In this document: piece after piece, positions 31,631 to 44,259 of the stretch
How positions within the stretch are numbered: the first letter of the stretch is position 1
Layout: each line of letters starts with the position of its first letter
Assembly: GCA_947650285.1 (NCBI GenBank)
Contig: CANTFL010001486.1
Coordinates: 62,001-126,000, forward strand
Reading direction: 5' to 3'
From: Hyaloperonospora brassicae
Taxonomy: Eukaryota; Oomycota; Peronosporomycetes; Peronosporales; Peronosporaceae
Length of the DNA: 64,000 bases
Notes under the pieces: generated by a model
Told to the model about the DNA's origin: nothing
Seen by the model: the letters and a program-made list of their open reading frames with translations, nothing else
Database searches by the model: none
Program-made: the position numbers and the translations under genes

Positions 31631-33866
31631 AAGTGTCCGTTGGACTCGTGTCATGCGGCACATGTTAGTAGAAGGCTGACGTTTGGATCAACAGGACGTG
31701 TGGTTAGCACGTGGTCAATGTATCCGCTTGTGTGCTACTTTCACGTGCTCCACCGCAAAAAGAGGGATACACGTAGCTGCAGCTTACGTCCGGCAAACAA
31801 AGAACAGGCACAGTTTTGATGAGCTCGGATGACAGGGTCAATGTCGTTGCTATCATCCATGAAGCATTACATGTAGTAATCGCAGTAGCGTCAACAGTTC
31901 TAGCTTCAGCCAGTCCGTCGTTTGCTTGTAAAACGTCAAGAAAAGTGCGCGCAACTCCCGGTGAGACATTTATAGACAGTCTATTTAACTGTTTAAGGTT
32001 GCAAGATGTCTGTAAAGGTTCTAAGCCCGGATGGCAACGCCGGTGCTCATACGAGTCCGGTGGATGTACGGGGCGTGTCACTTAAAGTGACGCTCTCGGT
32101 GTGTCTGACGAGGCAGCTGTAGCGAGGGGACACACATTTATCGTTCTTCATCTGTCGCGGCCGCTCGGGCGACCGGATGTTCAAATTATGTGCAATTGCC
32201 GAAGCTAAGGCATGTATCGTAGGGAAACCTTGATGACCGCTTGCGCGGCCTCCCGACGTGGAGTGCGATCACCGAAGTGAATGCGTGGCGTAAGAACGCC
32301 AACCCGCCGTATATCTCTCCGAGGAGCTCACCAATCTGCGATGGTGGCCCCCTTCAGCCGCTAGCGTGGCCCCTCGACGTAGAGTGTGCGCTGGCCGCAG
32401 CGTCGACACGTGGCGCGGGGTACGTCTCCAGTCCGTAAAACACCCCTGCTAGGCCGCTTGCGCGACCCACGCAACTCCCGGTGAACGCACAGCTGCTGCA
32501 GGAAGAGCTCGTCAACATCGCTGCCGTCAGCGAATGGTATCTCCGCTTCGCCGCTCTATAACGCCATCTGGACCCTGAATCCCCATCCACGCTGCTTGTC
32601 TCGAGAAAGCTACATTTTCCACACGACCTCGTTCGACGTTGCGGTCGCAGGATTTTGACACCTGCTCGGATCTCGAGAAACTCAGAGCGTTTAATCACAA
32701 CTATGTGCCATGAGCGCTTGTAAAATAACAAGCAAACGATCCGAATTGAACAACGATTCTTGAGTGAATGTTGACCTTCCCACAAGCAGGTTGCGGCCAA
32801 GAAAAGCATGCGACTTTGCGATAGGGGTTTCCTGGTATCAAAGCGATGTCGTGTGGTACAAAGCAGTGCACGTTATAGCTGTCGTCGATCCAGAGTCATC
32901 TGGTTGGGAAAAGTCGATTGACTATCATGGAAAGCATTTGCAATGTAGTGCAACACATCATCGTCGATTGCATCCCGCCGTCAACTAGGGTTACTTTCCA
33001 TCGATCTCGTGGCGATTAGAACAGATAAGGACAGCAAATTTTGGACGTGGACAGATGTATCTCGGGAATGACGCTGTCGTGGCGATTTTGTAGAGCTTTG
33101 GGCTGTGAGAAGCTTGGGTCCGTTCGACTGTCATCATTGTGCTGCCTTATTTGTGGTCGGCGGTACGAAAGCAACTTTCTGGCAGCGCTGAAAGGCCGGG
33201 AGCATTTACAACACTCGACGAGGTATCCTCCAAGTATTTAGCGAGCACGAGTTATTTTTAGTGAGTTGATGCTAATTTGCGATTATGTGTATATCAACAT
33301 GAGCCTGCCTGCTCTTCGTTCTCATATCTACGGGTAGCTTCCCTAGACAAAAGCAATTGTCGTCGTCGAACTCGTTTCTATTATATGCAGACTAATGTTC
33401 GTCTTCATCTTACACTTCAGTGAGAGGTACACGAGTCCATTCATCAAATGCGAACTACTTATGGTGTCCATTCTTTTGGCTATTCCATTCAATCAGCAGC
33501 CCGCAAGTGGCTGTGTGAGACAAGACCTCCAGACCTATCCACTGTGTCGATCAGCAACTCTCTATCCCTACCTGTGTAAATGCGGGGAGGTCTCACGTGA
33601 TATAAGCCGTCGTCGTCGTGGTAGCCACAGAAAGCCAGTTCCAACGCACAATGCCCTAAACCTGAGTATGCCCTGCTGGGAATGTACGCATGCGACCTCA
33701 ACGAGCTTTTCATTTGGATAGTCTGTACGAAGCTCGTTCCGTCCACTTACATATTGTTTGTTTCTGCGTGTGCGTGCGCTCGATCTTTGAGCGTTGCTGT
33801 CACAACTTCCATTCCGCAATTTGCCACCAAGTCCAAAAGTCTCACCGAACCCGACAACAAGCTGCA
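31631..33866. other. Gene-poor region, no recognised genes
   Basis: Fragments with repeated wording such as CAACTCCCGGTGA (32,000 and 32,470) and CCGCT(T/A)GCG.GGCC (32,240, 32,360 and 32,455) suggest an old degenerate repeat or gene relic at 32,000-32,600. The remainder shows no domain on either strand. Confidence 0.35.
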
Positions 33867-34222
33867 ATGCGCGTCACAATCAGCCTCCTCCTTTCCATCG
33901 CTGCCGTCGCTTCCACTCCTGTCTCCGGTCGAACACGCGCAACTGCACCGGATATATGCAGCTCTGATACTGCTTGTCAAGGCAAATCCTTCAGCTCCAT
34001 TAAACTCGCTGAATTTAGCGACCAATTTATTGACAGTGAGGATGAAGACTGTTTTGCCATAGCTACTGCGAAGCAAAGAGCTGCGATTCTGTTCGTGGAG
34101 CCGGGTGCCCGGTGAACTATGATGATGTTATTGTTTTAATTTCCAGCCTCTGCGGGGATGAAGACAGATCGTATGGGTTCAAGTTTGATAAGTGCTGCAC
34201 AGAGATTTACTCCGCTAAATAA
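33867..34222 (+). CDS. Small secreted cysteine-rich protein, two exons (predicted 35-bp intron)
   Basis: ATG at 33,867 opens MRVTISLLLSIAAVASTPVSG, a typical signal peptide with small residues near the cleavage site. The mature part is short, with cysteines in DICSSDTAC and EDCFA. At 34,112 a GTGAAC donor, then TTTCCAG at 34,146, removes 35 bases in phase and adds RLCGDEDRSYGFKFDKCC, then nine residues to TAA at 34,220-34,222. The total is about 106 residues with six cysteines, all after the signal. Without splicing the frame ends at TGA 34,113. The intron is unusually short, which is the main doubt. The size, signal peptide and cysteines resemble apoplastic effector candidates of oomycetes; no RXLR motif is present, and function is inference. 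Confidence 0.55.
34112..34146 (+). other. Predicted intron of the secreted protein gene
   Basis: GT..AG ends with a T-rich 3' half (TTATTGTTTTAATTTCCAG). Joining keeps the frame and adds three more cysteines before a stop. Confidence 0.45.
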
Positions 34223-34971
34223 CCTTGCCTCTGCACCAGTCCTTTTAAATCGATTTCTTGAATGCCCGTTTTCAAGATATGCGGACTAGGCTCATCAGAG
34301 GTACTTTGGAAACTGCGCGAGCGCGGGAGCAGATAGATGACAGCAGTGAAACTAGTAGCAGTTGTAATGTTTGAAAAACGGCATAATTGCTTGAAATTGA
34401 CTTTGTGACATTGTTAAACTTTGTGTCTTTTCGTATCAACGTATGACTTTGTTCTCTCTGACAAGCGAGTGAGTCCAATGTTATACTAATCCTATTTGTA
34501 AACACTCCGCGCCAGGTAAAATCGTGCACCAACAAATCAAAATATATACCTTAGTCAGGTGTGCGAATTTCAGGATGCCGTTTAGACATGCGATGTCTTT
34601 GAATTGATAGAAACACCATAGTATGTCAACGATTGCGATTTCGCAAAGCGTAGGGCCTCACATACTTGCAGCTGGTTTGGCCACTACGACATATAAAATC
34701 GTACATATTAGCACACATTTATTGGGATTATTCAATTATACGGTTGGTTCATTGGACATATATCAGCGACTTGAGCCACTCGTAACACGATATCAGCGAC
34801 AAATATTAACGGAAATAGCAACAAGAAGCCAAGACTTGCAGCCACGAGCGGGTAGTGACAGTATGGTATCAGGAGGCTCGTCTGAGCATGCGCGCTGATA
34901 TAATATTTACCGTACGTAGCATCGTTACTATACGTCGAGTGGCCTCCTCTGTCTCGCCGCTACAGACTAAT
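34223..34971. other. Unassigned spacer
   Basis: AT-rich, with only short frames such as 34,623-34,898. No motif is seen. Confidence 0.3.
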
Positions 34972-35418
34972 TGTAACGGGGCACACTCTTGTTCCTGTGC
35001 CTGATCGATACAAGAAGTGTGCACCAGACGATAAGTACACGTGGCGTGAGGAAGCGCAGCAAAATAAACAGAACCCAACAGCTCTGTATGAGGAAAAAGT
35101 AAAACTGTCATTAATATAGTTATGTGTCCTTCTAAGTCATCTTTCTCTTAATCTAACTATATAAAACTATCTCCTCCTACGTGGGTCTCTTGCTCACCAC
35201 CCATTGCGCGCGTCCAGCAGCGACAGATGGCTAAGTTGGTTGATGTACACGGTACGTCAACCAAGAAGTGGACCCCTCCATGGATATTACCTTTGGAGGT
35301 AATATTCCGAATACATCACTCTTCTCGAAAGATGTTAGGGGAATATTAGCGAAATAGATGATATTCAAAAATTGATACATTCGTACCAATTTTTACGTAA
35401 CGGGCTCTCCCCGTTACA
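34972..35418 (+). repeat. Gypsy D 5' LTR (447 bp)
   Basis: It starts TGTAACGGGGCACAC and ends GCTCTCCCCGTTACA, so the termini are inverted copies of each other. A TATA-like element (ACTATATAAAACTATC, about 35,156) sits in the 3' half on the plus strand, which fits plus orientation. A second LTR is not present. Confidence 0.6.
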
Positions 35419-35551
35419 TCACCCCACCCTTAACCATCAGTCACTAATGTGAATGATATGATTGGTTGGTGGCAGAGTAATTACCGTCGTGTCGCTATGG
35501 GGACGGGGAACACTTGTTGGTCTTTTCCTTCTCGTTTTGAATTAACAGCGC

Positions 35552-37100
35552 ATGCCGAGTCCGTCCGTGCGCTGCGCGGACAAGGCCGCGTCTGAAGGGG
35601 CTGCAAGGATGCGTGCAGCTGGAGAACAAGACACTCAAGACTCGGCAGCAGGCTATAACGCGCCTGCTGCTGCTAATGAACAACCTGCAACACCTATAGT
35701 TGCAGATGCACGTGGTTATACACGTGCAGCTTCTTCTCCTGCAGGTCCGGCTGCGGGTTGTAGTCCCATGGACCATGGTACCTAATAGAGGTGCTCTATT
35801 AGAGCGAGTCGGACTCACTGGCCGACTTGAAGCCGTCCGCAAAACCTGAATGGACGGTAGCTGATACGACGACTGCTAGACCTCGCGGTAGTCTCGACAA
35901 GGAGCGCGCCACGAGATGTTCGGTTCATCCGACGAGTACGGGGACTCGTAACCGGGATCGATAAGATCGCGCTCGTGTTTATACGAGACGAGTGTGCATT
36001 ATAAGGACGTACGGTCTCATGACGATTTTGATGACTCTTCGAGGATTCATCGTATCTAGAGCCGTATCAATACGAGGAATTGCGGCGATCGTGGTGCCAG
36101 TACGTATGTTGGCACTACGCAAGAGGAGCAGGAACGTAACGCATTACGATCTGCATCTGAGAGTAAATCATTGATGCCTGCCTTGTGCGAGGTGCGAGAG
36201 TGCTATGGCAGTACCAATGGGAGCTATCGGATCCCACTCTTCGACTTGTCTAGGATCCATGGTCTTGATTCCAGTGCAAAGGATAATCGCACTTAGCAGG
36301 ACTTTTACATCGATGTCTTTTTCAGACATCGATGGTATCAAGGCAATCGAAATCGATACAAGCTCTCGTTGGTTCAAGCGTGGAACTTCTTCGTCAGCAA
36401 CATTTAGAATGTTGGCCGTTATTATAGGCTGGAAAAACTTGCTGTTGCTCGCAACAAGTATAAACAGAAATCGCATACCGGTGCTCGGTACAAATTGCAC
36501 CGATTGTCTCAAGATATAGGTTTAGATTGCCTCTTGTGGGGAGAGAAGTGTCTCAGTTGTGTTCACAACTCAGTTCGCGCCCCTAGGGAGGCGTATCTAC
36601 CTAATCGACCCTACTGGAGGGCGCGCATCTCAGACGAGATGCGCGAAGGGATTAAGACTTTGCAATCCGTTTAAGAACGGGGCAATCGTTCGTACGACGA
36701 TGGCCCTCCATCATCAAATGGTTCGTCTCGTCGTAGTGTTTAACGAGACCGGGCACGTCCATCATCATTAGCTGGGAGCGTATCTCCCACCAGTTTCAAG
36801 TGGGTGGATGCCCCCACCACTGGACGAGGTAACTTGTCCTAGATGCTGAATCGTCACAGTGGTTTAACATACTCGCCACAATGCAGCGTTGAACGCCGTG
36901 TGATTCGATAAAAGGATGTAGAGACGGAGAGAAGCCCCCTCCGGGGGGTTCTTCTCACCATATCGATCTGTATGAGGTGGATCGCGCAATCCAACAATTT
37001 CGCGAGGATTTGGAGAACGAGAGGAACCGGCGTTACGCTTTGACTAATTGTGTGCGGAAGCACCGCATGGATCGCGATATTGAGCGTGCGAAGTGTGATG
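35552..37100 (+). pseudogene. Gypsy D gag, broken
   Basis: The ATG at 35,552 opens an alanine-rich start (MPSPSVRCADKAASEGAARM) with 77 codons. Further coding-like stretches in changing frames include TQEEQERNALRSASESKSLM (about 36,110), YLPNRPYWRARISDEMREGI (about 36,600), SSGWMPPPLDEVTCPRC (about 36,800) and a charged helical segment AIQQFREDLENERNRR (about 36,985). The order of acidic, hydrophilic and cysteine-containing parts suits gag; a protein search is needed to fix the family. Confidence 0.45.
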
Positions 37101-37110
37101 TAGAGAAAAG

Positions 37111-38328
37111 TGTGATGAAAAGAATTAGTGGCAAAGACCGACATACTGGAAAAACTGAGAATCGGTAGTCGGCGTTATAGAGGAATACGAATTAGAGGTC
37201 ATTTAATACAAAGTCATCGAACTCGAGGTCGTCGAAAACGAGATCGTCGAACTGGAGGTCATTGAACTGGAGGTCGTCGATTTGGAGTTCGTCGAACTGG
37301 AGGTTGTGGTACTGGAGGTCGTCGACGATAGAGCACAGATACAGGGTGCGAGAAAATCAAGGAAGATTCATTATACTTAGCTTATGTATGAAGGAAGGGG
37401 AACAGAATAGAGTACCAAAAAACGGATTAGCGATAGGATAAGAAATAAATCAATACGGTGTAGAATTTTACAAGTCCAAGACACGCGTACACCTACGGTC
37501 CCTGCTCGGGCTAGATTATGCCTGCCGTCGAACCCCAAGGGGTATAGATTGTAGAGGTTTCGACCAGTAGCGCCAAGAGATTAGGAAGACCCCGGTTGGG
37601 CAGCCCTTGCTTCTGTTGATGTGTGCACTGTCAATGCACGGTCAACAAAGCCAACTGTGATTTGCTACGCACAAGTGACAAGACAGCGATGATACGACAG
37701 GGTGTAAACGGTTCACGTGCAGTCTGATGATTCTAGAACTACCTTGAGTGTATGTTCTAGAATCCATCAAGATCAGGGAAAGCTACAAGGTAGAAGAAGA
37801 TAACACGACGAGTAAGTTCATAGGAAAACTAATTCAATACACTTTCCAATTTTCCTTCGAAATAACAGCTTCTAGCGAAAGAAAGAGCCTCGTTGTCGAC
37901 GAGCCTGTAAACCTAGTGAATGGACCGTTGATAGTCTTTTTAAGTGACCAGCTGGTGACCCAATAGAAGGCACCGTTGAAAGGCTTGTAGAACGACAAGC
38001 CGGTGGGCCTCAGCCGAGGGCATCGAAAATCTTCTAGTCGGGAGGACACTACGCCCGGTGACCTGTCAAAATGCGTAAGGGTCGGCTTCCATCCTTTGGT
38101 GTGAAGTCACAGGGAGTGAAAGGGTTGGAAGCTGCTGAGATCAGGCAGGCTTTTGGACTAAATGGTGTGAGGAATCGGCTAACCGAACGCCGCAACTGAT
38201 CTCGAAGGGGCGGATCACGTAGGAATTCATCCAAACGTACCAGCCCGTTGCGCAGACTAAGCTCGGCGATTGTTGTGTTTGTACGTTGAGGCTATTGTAT
38301 TACAGAATTATCTAAATACTATACCACA
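37111..38328 (+). repeat. Element X 5' LTR (1218 bp) with 15-bp minisatellite
   Basis: It starts TGTGATGAAAAGAATTAG and ends CTATACCACA. It is homologous to 52,992-53,832 and to the solo LTR around 16,023-24,510. About 300 bp in the middle (37,620-37,940) are absent from the 3' LTR. Confidence 0.8.
37219..37330 (+). repeat. 15-bp minisatellite in LTR X
   Basis: About seven imperfect units of GAACTGGAGGTCGTC. The 3' LTR has a shorter, different array (53,060-53,140), so the array length is variable between LTRs. Confidence 0.8.
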
Positions 38329-38330
38329 AC

Positions 38331-38348
38331 TGGTGCCGCCACCCGGGA
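38331..38348 (+). other. Putative primer-binding site of element X
   Basis: TGGTGCCGCCACCCGGGA starts two bases after the LTR. TGG at the start and the position are as expected for a tRNA 3'-end complement; the tRNA was not identified. Confidence 0.55.
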
Positions 38349-38355
38349 GATCAAA

Positions 38356-39393
38356 GTGTGCAATTATTTAAAAGGTACCAAGCAGCCATCTACGATAGAA
38401 AAGGTCACCCATTTGAAACTAGCGAGGTGTGGGATCTCAGCGTCTGCTGGAAGATCGACTCGCGCTGTGGTGAACCAGGCGTCAACGAACGACACCGAAG
38501 TGAAGGTGGAAGTGAAGCTGGAACCTGGGATCGACAAACTCGATGAAGTTGACCATGGGGAGGAAAAACAAGATGGAAAAGACGGATACAACAATGATGG
38601 GGTACTTAAAGAAGATAAAGAAAAGCGTGTGTTACACGCGGGGCGTGTGAGTCACGTTCATGCAATGAAAGAGAAACACGCGCAAGAAGTGAGAGACTTC
38701 GTGCAAGCAGAGCAAGGAAAAGGAGATGACGATGAACTGAGGTTGGGCATAGGAGAGCTGCATTCGGCCATCTTCAGGACTCCGAAAGGAATCTCTACTC
38801 CGCAGGCGAACCGAATCCTTCATCGAATCGCTGAGGAGTTGAAGAAGAGCAAGTGGATCAAGCAGTTCGACATCGAACGATCAACTTAGGCAAAATGGTC
38901 GAACCTCAGCACCATGTCGACCATGATCTGCACCGTTTCGAGCAATATGGCAATCTCGGCGCCCCTTGCCTACCTCTTGCGCGCGATGGGCTACAAGTGC
39001 AAAGCTATGCAGGATCCGGAACTGACTGGGGCAAGTTTTAAATACGGCTGGTTGACAAGGAGATGAAAGAATGGAGAGCCAAGCTAAGAGACGCGTTTGG
39101 AATCGATGCGATTCCAAGCGTCAACATGACGATGGAAAATTTACACGGAGAGGATCATTTGATGGAAGAGAAGGCACCGATACAATCACGTTATGAGTCA
39201 AAGGCAAGATTCAATGAGACGAAAGCGTGGACGAAAGCTCAAAGGGGTGAGCAAGATGGAGTGGAGCCAAGGGTATTTTCTCGAGCGGAGCGATAGCCGT
39301 GCGTTAAAGACGTCTTCATGGAAACACCAAAGTCCTCTCTTTCGACGAGAGGAAATCGTTTATCAGCGAGGAGAGAAAAAGGACGAGGACCAC

Positions 39394-39432
<39 letters not shown>

Positions 39433-40221
39433 TTGATGACGAAGATTGGACAAGACAACAACGCGGAAGTCTTTCGACGAACAACTGCAATTGTCGTCTG
39501 AACTTTGAAGGATCTGTGAGTGAAGGAGGACGAATACTCAAGAATCGAACGCATGCCCCGTTGGAGAAGATTGCCAAGTTTGAGGGAAGACGATACGGGC
39601 CCGACGAAGCTCTCGAATGGATCAAGGCGCTTACTAATGAGATAAAGGTAACAGGCAACCCTTAGAATGACTGGTATGAACCATTTTCGTTGAGTCTGGT
39701 GAAGGCAGCCAAGAGTTGGTACCGACAGTTGTCGAAGAAAACGCATATGGACATGGAAGTTGCTCAGCATGGCGTTTTTGGAGTACTACTGCTCGCAGTA
39801 CGATCCGTCAAATATACCCAGGTATTACTCGGCGAAGCGCCAGGAATCGGAACATGTGTGCGACTTCCTCCTCCGCTTGAATGGATACGCACGAGCTGCG
39901 CAGATACAATACGAGAAGGGCGGGGACGAGTCTAAAGATCATGTGGACCACTTCTTGCTTAAGTGTGGAGACGATGACTTGATAATTTTCATCTACCCTC
40001 AACGACTAGGGGATATACATCGAGTTGAGCAGATAATCAGTTACCGGTTGATACGCAAAAAGCGCAAGAAACAACGTGGTGTAATGAGCAGCAATCGAAT
40101 GTCCGATTCCCACAGATGCGATTCCCGAGTCAATTGCCTTAGAGACAGCCGTAACGATAGCACACGTCAATCAGAAGGCCGACGTAACAACAGACGTGAT
40201 AGTCACCAGTTAGATCATTGA
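38356..40221 (+). pseudogene. Element X gag, broken
   Basis: Three open blocks: 38,356-38,889 (acidic, lysine-rich, ending in a helical RILHRIAEELKKSKWIKQF), 39,318-39,665 (with a poly-aspartate run from a GAC microsatellite and GRRYGPDEALEWIKAL) and 39,760-40,221 (LEYYCSQYD, then QESEHVCDFLLRLNGYARAA), which resembles the retrotransposon gag capsid domain. Blocks are separated by stops and frame changes. Confidence 0.7.
39396..39430 (+). repeat. (GAC)n microsatellite
   Basis: About eleven units of ACG/GAC in the gag frame encode a poly-aspartate run. Confidence 0.9.
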
Positions 40222-41169
40222 CAAAGACGTGATTTTCACTGCTTCGATCACCAGGAGATACATGAAGTACACCGACTCGTCAGTAGAGACAAGCAACCTC
40301 GGCACGAAGAACGGACAGGGCGATGCAAGTACGATTGTAGCCGTCGTCGTATCACTCTCTCTTCGGCAACTACGGACGATTTGCGGGCCGCAGAAGAAGA
40401 ATCAAGACTTAGACAACATGCTGATTAGTACGAGTCTCACGACGAAGAAAAAGAATGTGACCACTGGAACGACTACGAGTTGAACCCTGACACCGATTAC
40501 ATGGAGGTGGGTAGAGAAGTGAACAGGGTGACTTAACCTGCAGAACGCGGTGAGCGAGTACGATCTGGCCCTAACACTGTGGGTCGGGCGGGCTAACCAG
40601 CTGAGTTTGAAGCACGATTTGATCAACGTGATCAAGTAAACCAGCGTCATCGGCAAGACCACTCGTGAGAACGCTGACAATGGGGTCCTTGTGGTGCGTG
40701 TGTTGCAGCAAGGCACGACGCTCACATTTGCAGACGCCGTTGCAAATTCTGCAAACAAGTCCATGACGTCAGCAGGTGTGAATTGGTCGCGGAATTAGAA
40801 CGACTTACCAAGTTTATCAAGTCATCAATTAGTCGAACTACTGTGCCCGAAGAACTCCAACACATCTATTTGCCAGGGCATTTATACTAGGAGGCTAACC
40901 AACTTTAACTGGGTCGGAAAACAACGGGCTGCCACATTCAGTGGAACCAGCAGACGATACAAAATGTGTGCTCGCCTTTGTTGGAGACACACTGAAGGCC
41001 TGGCGATGATATGTGGGAAATAGTAAATAGAGTGGAGAACCAATCGGAGTCCTCCATGACGGACGATCAGGTTGATGGAGAAATAGAGCGATGGCCCGGA
41101 TGGACGCATCACGTAACTCTCAACGGCAGCTGGAATAAGAGAAATCAGTAAAAATGTTACAAGAAGGGA

Positions 41170-41600
41170 AACTAGGATGGTAGTCGTCCAGGAAGTGTGG
41201 CCTATGAGTGAGCATGAGAGCTTTAGTGATGGGAGCAGTGAATGATGAACGAACTAAGATACTGCTCGACAACGGGGCCATCATATCGGTAATCAGGTAG
41301 TATTTCGCACGAAACACAAGCCCAAGAGTCACATAAGCACAAACAAACATATTGATGTCCAAAGAATCGGAAAGTCGAAGGTCTTCCTTACTTCAAGGAC
41401 AACAGTGAAAGTTACACTTGGATAGGTAGTAGTTTACAGATTTGAAGTGTGGATAATGCCGCAATATGCAGGGTTGACTACATTCTCGGGGCAGATTTCA
41501 TTTACCTGCTAGAGTCCGTCTAGATCTCTACAAAGTGACGGACAAATTACATGAAAAACTAGTTGTCCCACTGCTTAAGTCTGAGAAGGAAATCGATCGA
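41170..41600 (+). pseudogene. Element X protease
   Basis: KILLDNGAIISVIR (about 41,255-41,300) matches the retropepsin loop LLDSGA with Ser replaced by Asn. Stops on both sides break the domain. Its place between gag and reverse transcriptase supports the call. Confidence 0.6.
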
Positions 41601-42089
41601 CAGGCGTGAGAAAGAGAAGTCACAGGGGACCCAGAGGTACCATGACCATCGATAAAGGAGGTTCTGGGGTGTTCAAGCTGCATCGTCAACAGCCAATTGG
41701 ATCCACACACGAGCTGTGGGATCGTTGAATACCTGCACTACTACCCACAATCATACACAATAGGAGAGGAAAAGCGACGACGTTCAGGCTGACCAATCTT
41801 GCACCACGGGTAACAACATTTCCAGCACATTTCCAGATTGTAGTGTGGATGCCGCACGGCAATTGCCACGAGATGAAGACAATATACGCGTGAATTCGTC
41901 AGAGTACAGATACTAGCAAGTGTTAGCGTACGAACATGTTTTAGACATAGAAGCGTTGATGAGCGATATGACTTTGAATGAGGAATAATTATCTCGACAA
42001 CAACCACCTGTGGAGCGGCCGATCTACAACCTACCGCGTGTAACTCTTCGTCGGGATCAAGTGTGGTGAAGTCGATCTCACAAAATTGC

Positions 42090-43760
42090 TTGTGTGAGGG
42101 TCGATCTTCCACTTGCCCAGACTTGCCGACTCACGGAGGGGTACTCCGATCCGTGCCTTGTTGTATAGTCTTGTGCTCACCTTGTGTACCCGTCGGTTGG
42201 GCTGGATTGAGCTCTTCGTAATGGCCTTGGGAGATGTCGATCTCGCTGAGGATCTGGGGTTGAGAGCTCGCTTCCGGTGCGGAAATCTTCACACCACGAA
42301 CAGGGTTCTGCGATCCTGGTCTTGAGTCACGACTATCTCTATTTGGAGAAGTCGCGATCTCGATCTTGGACCACACCGATCTCGATTTATCCTAGGGGTC
42401 GGGGTCTTTGCTGTGCGGAAATCTACACTCAACAAATGATAGTCTTGCGTCGATCTGGCGTTGGGATCGGTCCGAACTGGTCTTGGGATCGGCCGATCTT
42501 GCCGGAAGTGCGCAATTTGGGCAGATCGGTTGCTTGTTTCGCCAAAATAAAACGTGCCGATCTGCCTTGTAGATCGCTTCGATCTTGCTAGGTCTTGTCT
42601 TGAACTCCTTGTCCAGATCTCCTGACCACTTGAGCCGTCTCGCGATTTTGTAACCAAAATTCTTTTCCTTTACCGTTGTTTGCTGCTGCCCTAGTAGTTT
42701 GAGTTGAGTTGAGTTACCTTAACCCCACTTTGGCCAAACAATACAAGATGAGTATACGAAACACGGCGCGGTGACGTCTCTAGATTGACGGGAGGCCAAA
42801 TATCCTGCCCGGAAGAGAAGTCTGCGACGTGCTTTATTTGTAAAAACGGTAACTGTTATATTATCCAGCCAAATTAATAGCCAACCTATCTTTAAGCCTA
42901 TTAAAAACTGTAGGTCACTCTCCAAACCGATATCTTCTTTAATCTTGACCGCTCCCTTGAACAAGTGTCGAAATTTCGTTACCTGTACCCCAAAGATAGC
43001 GCCAATACTCCCGATATCGTACTTAGACACCAAATACGGAACCAAATACCCAATTTTGGTACCGAAAAGTCCAGAATAGTATCCAAATGCCGAATGTGTC
43101 TAAATCCATTTTGCGACGTCAGTTCAACCGGCTTCCACTGGCTCTTTTGGTCTGAACTTTTGCGACATCACTTATGGACCTTCAACAAACATTTTCATCA
43201 TGATCATAAAGTCTCATCATCGATATATCCATAATCAACAGGGGCCATGACCGATCTGGTGCCCAAATTTGAGATCGTTGAGATCGACACGGTACAATTC
43301 AGCAGTAGATGTTCTTCTGTTCATTGTACGCGCTCCAAAATCACTATTTAGGGTTTATCTCGTCCACGAGACTTTTCACATAGCTCCCTGGACATCCACG
43401 AGTATCCACACTTCCAGATCGGGCTATAATCAACCTAAATAAGTACTCCTTTTGGGAGACCGGTAAAGAGTGTCATCGATCTGCAGGATGTTACACCTTC
43501 GTCACAGAGTCATATCGCATCACCTGGTACCAGATCCTTGTCCCAGATCGCTTCATGGAAATCGTTCTATTTGTCGTCTTGTTCCAGATCGCTCTGTCCC
43601 CGGTCGTTCCATATCAATCAGTCTGAAGACAGTTGGATCGGATCGCCGGTCCCCGTTGAGATTGCTATCTTTCTCCTTATTGGATCGCTAGGCCCCCTGG
43701 CATCATTTTTCACCAGCAAGTGACGCCTTAACAATGTAGTCACCGATACATGTCCTAAAA
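42090..43760. other. TCGATCT-rich, non-coding insertion-like block inside element X
   Basis: Between protease and reverse transcriptase there is ~1.7 kb without pol homology, densely sprinkled with CGATCT/AGATCG hexamers (for example near 42,235, 42,355, 42,490, 42,580, 43,255, 43,480 and 43,555). It may be a nested LTR or an expanded linker; ends were not resolved. Confidence 0.4.
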
Positions 43761-44259
43761 TTTGATTAGTGACTATACCACGCCGGCTACCATGGATACT
43801 TAGTGTACGATCAAGAAGGAAGAACGAAACTGGGAGGGTATAGACAGCGTAAGACGACAAGCTTAAGGTGCTCCCACAGAACAGACGGGGAGTGAGCCGA
43901 AAAGGAGTAATGGCCAGCCCGCTAATAATCTTTCAGAACCGGCCAAGCATGGCACGAATCGCGACGGAAGCATCAACAAGACAGCTTGCCATTCAGTGGC
44001 AACCAGTACAGCGTGCATGGAGGTAGTAGAGGATATGCTGTTGCTCAATGAGTCACTCCACCGTTTTGATGATAGGTTGGGTGAGCCAAGTATAGAACAA
44101 GAGCGATTTATCGAATCATCTGCATCACCTTTCTCGTCACGTATCAGGTAGAATAACCTCGTCGACGAACTGGACGAATGGTTCTTGTGCGTCCTGGAAG
44201 ATTCGAGTATGGACCGATCTGAGATGTAGCAATCTACTTCGCCGTTAGACCAACCTGCG

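Larger units (their letters stand above)
34972..37110 (+). mobile_element. Gypsy element D: 5' LTR and decayed gag, cut by element X
   Basis: An LTR-like block is followed by plus-strand gag-like sequence that stops where the LTR of element X begins at 37,111. No matching 3' half is found right of element X: copy C at 53,833 belongs to a different family judging by its LTR. Confidence 0.6.

Noticed and set aside
33867..34222. RXLR-type host-targeting motif in the secreted protein
   Set aside because: RTRAT after the signal does not match RXLR, and no dEER follows.
37150..37340. CRISPR-like array
   Set aside because: The 15-bp units are contiguous, imperfect and lack spacers; it is a minisatellite in a eukaryotic LTR.
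39239..39658. Serine-rich minus-strand frame opposite gag of X
   Set aside because: The poly-serine comes from the GAC microsatellite read in reverse; the rest has no support.
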